Positions 59,025 through 64,000 of a stretch of DNA of 64,000 nt are shown piece by piece (positions within the stretch are counted from its first letter, which is position 1; each line of letters opens with the position of its first letter). Below the pieces are notes generated by a model, which was not told where the DNA came from, made no database searches, and saw only the letters and a program-made list of their open reading frames with translations. The position numbers and the translations under genes were made by a program. Source of the stretch: Lycorma delicatula (lineage: Eukaryota > Arthropoda > Insecta > Hemiptera > Fulgoridae); assembly GCF_047948215.1 (NCBI RefSeq), contig NC_134465.1:48825946-48889945 (forward strand), written 5' to 3'.

Positions 59025-61250
59025 AAGTAAAGATTATACTGGTCAACATGATTTTTGTCTCACGAGTATCAATAAGTGAACTTAATGAAGTTGTTTATCC
59101 TGTTTTCACATATGTATTCAGGATTTCTCAATCACCCACATTTTTTTTGTTATTTTAATTTTTTTAAATATTTTAGAACATTTTTTTCATCCATTTGTCC
59201 ATTGTCAAGTAAAAGCTCCTAAATGAGCTAACCAAAAGGCTAGTGTTGCTACTGTTGTGGGTTCAGACGTGTATAGCATGTACACGTCTGATCTAGTGTA
59301 GCATACATTCATCAGAACGATGCCAGTAGTCAGACAGTAGTGAACTAGTAAATGCGTCATTGAGAGAGCTTTGTATGACTGAATTATTGTGTATTACATA
59401 TATTTACAACTTTATTTCTTTTAATTAGTCGTTAGTTACAAAATACCTAGAGTTTATTTAAATCATCCTAACAATTTTTGTTATGTATGTGGTGAAGTAA
59501 CGCTCAAGTGCCATAGGCGAAATCTATGAACTTTGTCTTGCGTGTAAATTCGGAGACCAAGCAAGGGTCTGGTTCTCACTAGGGTTCTCACTGCAAGGAA
59601 AAATGGCACAGGCAACATGCCATTTGCTATCCATAAGATTTTGAGGGAACTGAAAGATGACCTTTCTGACTGTTATTTCTGCTCAACAGACATTAAAGGG
59701 ATTACGTCAAAATCAAAACATACAGTGGTGTACCCTAACTTGCAATCTGCAATGAGACCAGTTCCACACTGTGAAGAATTACCCATACCAAACCTCCAGA
59801 ACATGTGACATTAGATGAAGAGAGCTCTGAGTCTGATGGAAGTAAGGACGAAAAAGAAATAGATTCTGGTAATACAACTTTTGAACAAAGCAGTTCATCT
59901 GAGCCTCATTTACTGACTCAAGAAAATCTTAACGATCTCATACGAGACTTAAAGTTATACAAAAAGCAGTCTGAAATGTGTGCTAAAAGTATGGAATTTT
60001 CTTCAAAAGAATACAAAGATATGTACTTATCTTAATCGTCATTCTAAATTTAAAGCCTATTTTTCTGAAGAAAATGGCTTAGTATTTTGCAATGACATTT
60101 CTTCTCTCATGGAAACAATGTGTAATGAACATAACCCAAAAGAATGGTGCTTGTACAATGATTCCTCTAAAGTTAATTGAAACCTGTGCTTCTGCATAAT
60201 GGCAATAAATTCCCATCAGTACCAGTGGCTCACTCTACTAGTATGAAAGTTACATATGAAAACTATAATTCATATTGGAAAAACTTCAATATGCAGTGTA
60301 TGAATGGAATATTTGTTCTGATTTGAAGGCAATTGCACTTATTCTTGATCTACAGATGGTTACACAAAGTACTGTTGTTTTCTGTGTGAATGTGATAGTA
60401 GGAACGGAAAAAACCATTTAATTAGAAAAGAATGGCCTGAACAGGAATTACTAATTCCTGAACAGAAAAATGTGAAACATGACCCATTGTGTAATCCTAA
60501 AAATATGTATCTACCTCCGTTACATATCGAACTAGGATTAATGAAGAATTTTGTCAAGGCTATGGGCTATACTCCTGGTTTCAAATACTTAAAACAAAAG
60601 CTTCCTAAAATTAGTGATGCAAAAGTTAAAGAAGGAATATTTGTGGGTCCATAAATACGATCACTAATGCATAATCAAAAGTTTGAGGAACTATTGAATC
60701 CACCGGAGAAAGCAGCTTCGTAAGCATTCAAAAATGTTACTCAGAATTTTTTTAGGAAATAGAAAGGCGGAAAATTACTATGATATTGGCAGTGATCTTA
60801 TAATATCTTATAAAAATTTGGGTTGTAATATGTCCTTAAACGTACACTTCCTGTACTCGCACCTAGATTTCTTTCCAGAAAATCTTGGCGCAGTGAATGA
60901 TGAGCACGGGTAACACTTTCATCAAGAGATTTCAGCTAAGGAAAAGAGGTATCAAGGCAAATGGAATCCTAATGTGCTGGCTAATTATTGTTGGAACACC
61001 AAATGGGATACTTCACAGGCGAAATATAGCAGAAAATCTTCATTTCTTACTTTCTAGATGAGTCAAATTTTTTAATGTTGTGTAGTTAAGAATGCAGAGA
61101 GTATTAAAATGTTTGAAATTATAAATGCCTGTCTCTCAGAAACCTTGCATTATGGGGGTAAACCGATTTATTGGAAGAAAAAATTCTACCAGAATCACAT
61201 ATTTTCTTCCTGAGACAAAAAAAAATTCTTTTTTATTCCTCAGTGTTATT
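59025..61250 (+). repeat. Uncharacterised multicopy family A, copy 2
   Basis: Inverted relative to copy 1 at 29,240-31,553. Shared non-coding landmarks upstream of the coding part: ACTGGTCAACATG, GTCCATTGTCAAGTAAAAGC, GTTGTGGGTTCAGACGTG and AATTAGTCGTTAGTTACAAA. Similarity ends near the TTTTTATTCCTCAGTGT-type sequence. The copies differ at many positions, so the duplication is old. Confidence 0.7.
59470..61215 (+). pseudogene. Family A protein, decayed (function unknown)
   Basis: Starts at NFCYVCGEVTLK (about 59,470) and is damaged early. Then KDDLSDCYFCSTDIKGITSK, a stretch complementing what copy 1 lacks, LDEESSESDGSKDEKEID, LNDLIRDLKLYKKQSEM, NDISSLMETMCNEHNP, KYCCFLCECDS near 60,370, PLCNPKNMYLPPLHIELGLM and KVKEGIFVGP. 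The C-terminal part with HLDFFPENLGAVNDEHG and EKRYQGKWNPN is followed by a tail. Cys pairs (CYVC, CYFC, CCFLC) suggest several zinc-binding sites. Broken into frames of 60-76 residues. Together the two copies cover most of a protein of about 600 residues. No catalytic motif is obvious and no function is assigned. Confidence 0.65.
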
Positions 61251-63854
61251 AAAGTAAGATTTAAGTATCATAATTCCCTGATTTTGAATAAACAATTTTT
61301 TGATTTTAGGGTCTTCTTGCCTGTGGAGAAAATTTACAAAAGATTTGTTTATAAAGAAGTGATCCCTAACAAAAAAAAAAAATTTGAAAAAATAATTGTT
61401 TAAAAATATTGAAAAATAAATTATAACTTTTATGAAAGTAATGAAAAAAAATTGCTTCTCATTTTGGGTACAAAATATAATATAGGAAACAAAGCTAACT
61501 TTTACTTTAAATACTTTAATAGCACTTTACTTTTAATAACCCTTTAGGTGATAAAGAACGACACAAATACAATTTATTTTTAGTAATAAAAGTTAAGAAT
61601 TAGAGCAAAAAAAAAACTGAAATTATATTTTTTAAAGACTGCAAATCAATTTTTAGAGAACTTTTTCTAAAATATTCATATATACATTAAGCATAAAAAA
61701 TTTTCTTAAAAAACTTTTTCTATAAATTTAACACTCTTCAGAAAAAGCTAAATTAAGAAAAAGAAAATTTTCAAAAAAGTTTTATTAGGTCTGGGATTTG
61801 TAATTTTTAAAAAATTCTAGACATTTCTTGGTAGCTATATATATGAAATATTAACAACTTTAAAAAATTGTTTGAAAACTATTTAAATTGAAGAGAAATA
61901 GAGCAAAACAACAAAAAATATTTATTTTAAAAATAGAATTGTTTGATTTATATACTCAGTATAGGTAATAAAATTATTTTAAAGTTTTCTCTAAAATGCC
62001 TTTGAAATAAAAAAAATAAAAAAATTTAGATTGTTTTTTGTAATATCCCTCTTACCAAATTTTGAAAAAAATTAATATGATCATTGCCTCTCATATAGAA
62101 ATATTTTATCCAAATTTGAAGAAAATAAGTCAGGTCAATCCTGAGATATGAAGGCAAAGCAGTGTATATGTAAATATACACATACATACATATATATGTT
62201 TTTTGTCTAGATGAAATACTTTGACCCTAAATTAAAGATTTGCAAAAACCCAATACCTCATTTTTGACATCCTCAACATATTTTTCCCTATAATATAGCT
62301 ACAATAGATGTATATGCCAGGAAGATAAAAACAGTAAAATTCCCATCATAAATAAATTATTTGATTATTTCATGACATATCATTTTGTTTTAAATAAAGC
62401 AATTGAGATATTTTATGTAATAATAGATACTTTTTACTAAATTTTATTTTGTTAAAAAATTTACATTTACTATTTTTCTTATAAAAAAGTGTCGAATTAA
62501 AAATGTATACTGAACCTTAGCAGAATAAATATACCAATCAATTTTTCAGATGTGAATCTCTGTATAAAAACATAAAACAGCAGATAAAACACAAAAAAAT
62601 TTCTGGACAAATATTAAAAATTTTGTTATATTAATGACCAATATCATTTCTTAAAACGGCACATGTGCGCACGCACACACACAAAATGCACGCACACTTT
62701 TGATTTCAATTTTTTTTAAATAATTTGTTAGCCATGATAAATATTGACCTATATAACAAGTGGGTTGGATATATAAGTATACAATTTACTTCTGACCTTC
62801 TTAACACCCACACATGACAGGTTTTTAAAGTAAAGGAAGTTATTAAAGCCCACACAAAAACACTGTTAGATTTCTCTCACCCGTCTACAAACAAAAGTAT
62901 TAATGATAAGCTTTCATTCATAACTGCAAATAATAATAATATTGTCTTTGTTTCTGCCTATAATTCACTAAATCTCAAAATATACAAATAAAGGGAGATA
63001 ATAATTTTAACAACTATATTTTATTGAAAAAAAAAATTGTAGAATTTAGGTGAATTACATAAACATACTGATCGGATGAACATACACCAATTATAAAAAA
63101 GTACGTTAAACTGCTAATACTCTATAACAAAGGCATAACTTAAATAGACAACTTTGAAAAATTTGAACTTTTTGAACATTTCTTTCTCAAGAACCAAACA
63201 TACGAGTAATTATTTCTTACAAAACATGTTATCACAAAATTAAAATTTCATTATGAAACAAAACAAAAATGGTCATAACATTTTAATATTTCTGGATATT
63301 TCTAAAAGCATACAAACTGAAAAAACTGGAATAAACAGGAATTCTACAATATCAGCTGAAATCTGGATTAACCAAAAATCCATTTAATATTAATTTTGTA
63401 GTGTTTATTAACAAAATAAAATCTTTTTTTTTTAAATAGAATACACAATTAACTTAATAAATACATGAAAACTTGTTTCGATAAGATCCTCCTTTAATTA
63501 TTCATACTAACAAGATGAGTTGCAGATCAAATAGCAACATAAGATAATATAAGAAATTCATTAAAAAATTACACCCCAACCTAAACCTACATCAGAATAT
63601 GAAAATAACAAAATACTCAACTTCGTGCAGCTCAACAAATTAAAAAATCCAACAAACACACCTACAAAGTATATGAAGAGCATTAGAAAAATCACTTATC
63701 AACTTTTATAAATTAATTATATTTATTACAGGATTGAAATTGAAATTTATAAGATAACAAAAACTCAACACATTTATAAATCATGGACATCCATTATATA
63801 CATGAACCAGCCTTGGACCATAATTTATTATTTCATAATTTATTTGATTTATTT
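61251..63854. other. AT-rich spacer, no gene seen
   Basis: Around 62,050-62,320 a sequence with AATTTGAAGAAAATAAGTCA, CTGAGATATGAAGGCAAAG and a TATACACATACATACATATA tract loosely resembles family Y. Otherwise featureless. Confidence 0.5.
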
Positions 63855-63952
63855 AATAACACTAACGGTTTATTTCATCACACTTTTTGAATGCTTCATA
63901 TCTGAGCAACTTGGGAGTTCAGTTGCCAACACTCTTTCATTTGCTGATCTCC
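63855..63952 (-). other. Weak candidate for a terminal exon or element end
   Basis: On the minus strand TTTACCTAATTACTTTCCATAG is a fair splice acceptor (last 20 bases considered), followed by GGAGATCAGCAAATGAAAG and more GC-balanced sequence, stops in all frames within 90 nt, and an AATAAA signal (plus positions 63,869-63,874). One frame reads GDQQMKECWQLNSQVAQI and stop. It could be the last exon of a gene beyond the window or the 3' end of a retroelement. The plus strand also has an open run of about 79 codons over 63,733-63,969. Confidence 0.2.
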
Positions 63953-64000
63953 CTATGGAAAGTAATTAGGTAAACTCAAATGTGACCATTGATGTAGCTA

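Overview
The window looks like transposon-rich, AT-rich intergenic or intronic DNA from an arthropod, most likely an insect. A hemipteran would fit, but that is an impression from the element families and not proof. I find no intact host gene, rRNA, CRISPR array or prokaryotic feature. Almost everything recognisable is a mobile element in some state of decay.

Layout: 0.5-1.1 kb palindromic MITE; 2.8-4.2 kb Tc1/mariner-type element split by a SINE; 4.4-5.5 kb LINE fragment; 5.5-8.1 kb long-inverted-repeat DNA element carrying a nested Jockey-like LINE; 8.5-9.8 kb TA-flanked mariner-like element; 9.9-10.7 kb inverted-repeat element split by a SINE; 11.0 kb tRNA-like SINE head; 12.0 kb SINE; 13.2-14.5 kb second LINE copy; 14.6-15.4 kb AT-rich repeats; 15.8-17.3 kb mariner split by a SINE with a long TG tail; 18.7-21.9 kb SINE split by a 2.9 kb R1-like retrotransposon; 23.1-25.1 kb MITE pieces; 25.8-27.1 kb nearly intact mariner-like element; 28.4-29.2 kb internally deleted mariner; 29.2-31.6 kb uncharacterised multicopy family A; 31.8-32.7 kb Helitron remnant; 32.8-34.2 kb mariner-like element; 35.8-36.8 kb candidate solo LTR; 37.6-38.7 kb third LINE copy; 40.7-42.0 kb mariner; 43.0-45.0 kb foldback element with a pogo-type transposase scrap and a SINE; 45.6-48.0 kb second uncharacterised family (B); 49.2-50.6 kb mariner split by a SINE; 50.9-51.4 kb Penelope-like remnant; 54.7-55.7 kb mariner remnant; 59.0-61.2 kb second copy of family A in opposite orientation. 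The rest is AT-rich DNA without a recognisable gene.

One tRNA-derived SINE family ties the window together. It has seven insertions, six with 11-15 bp target-site duplications, and five of the seven lie inside other elements. That gives relative ages: DNA transposons first, SINEs second, the R1-like LINE later still. The only candidates for host coding sequence are a 122-nt stretch at 56,352-56,473 bounded by good splice signals and a weak terminal-exon candidate on the minus strand near 63.9 kb. No genes appear to work together as a system here. The novelty lies in the SINE family, the two uncharacterised repeated protein families, the nested insertions and several near-perfect hairpins.
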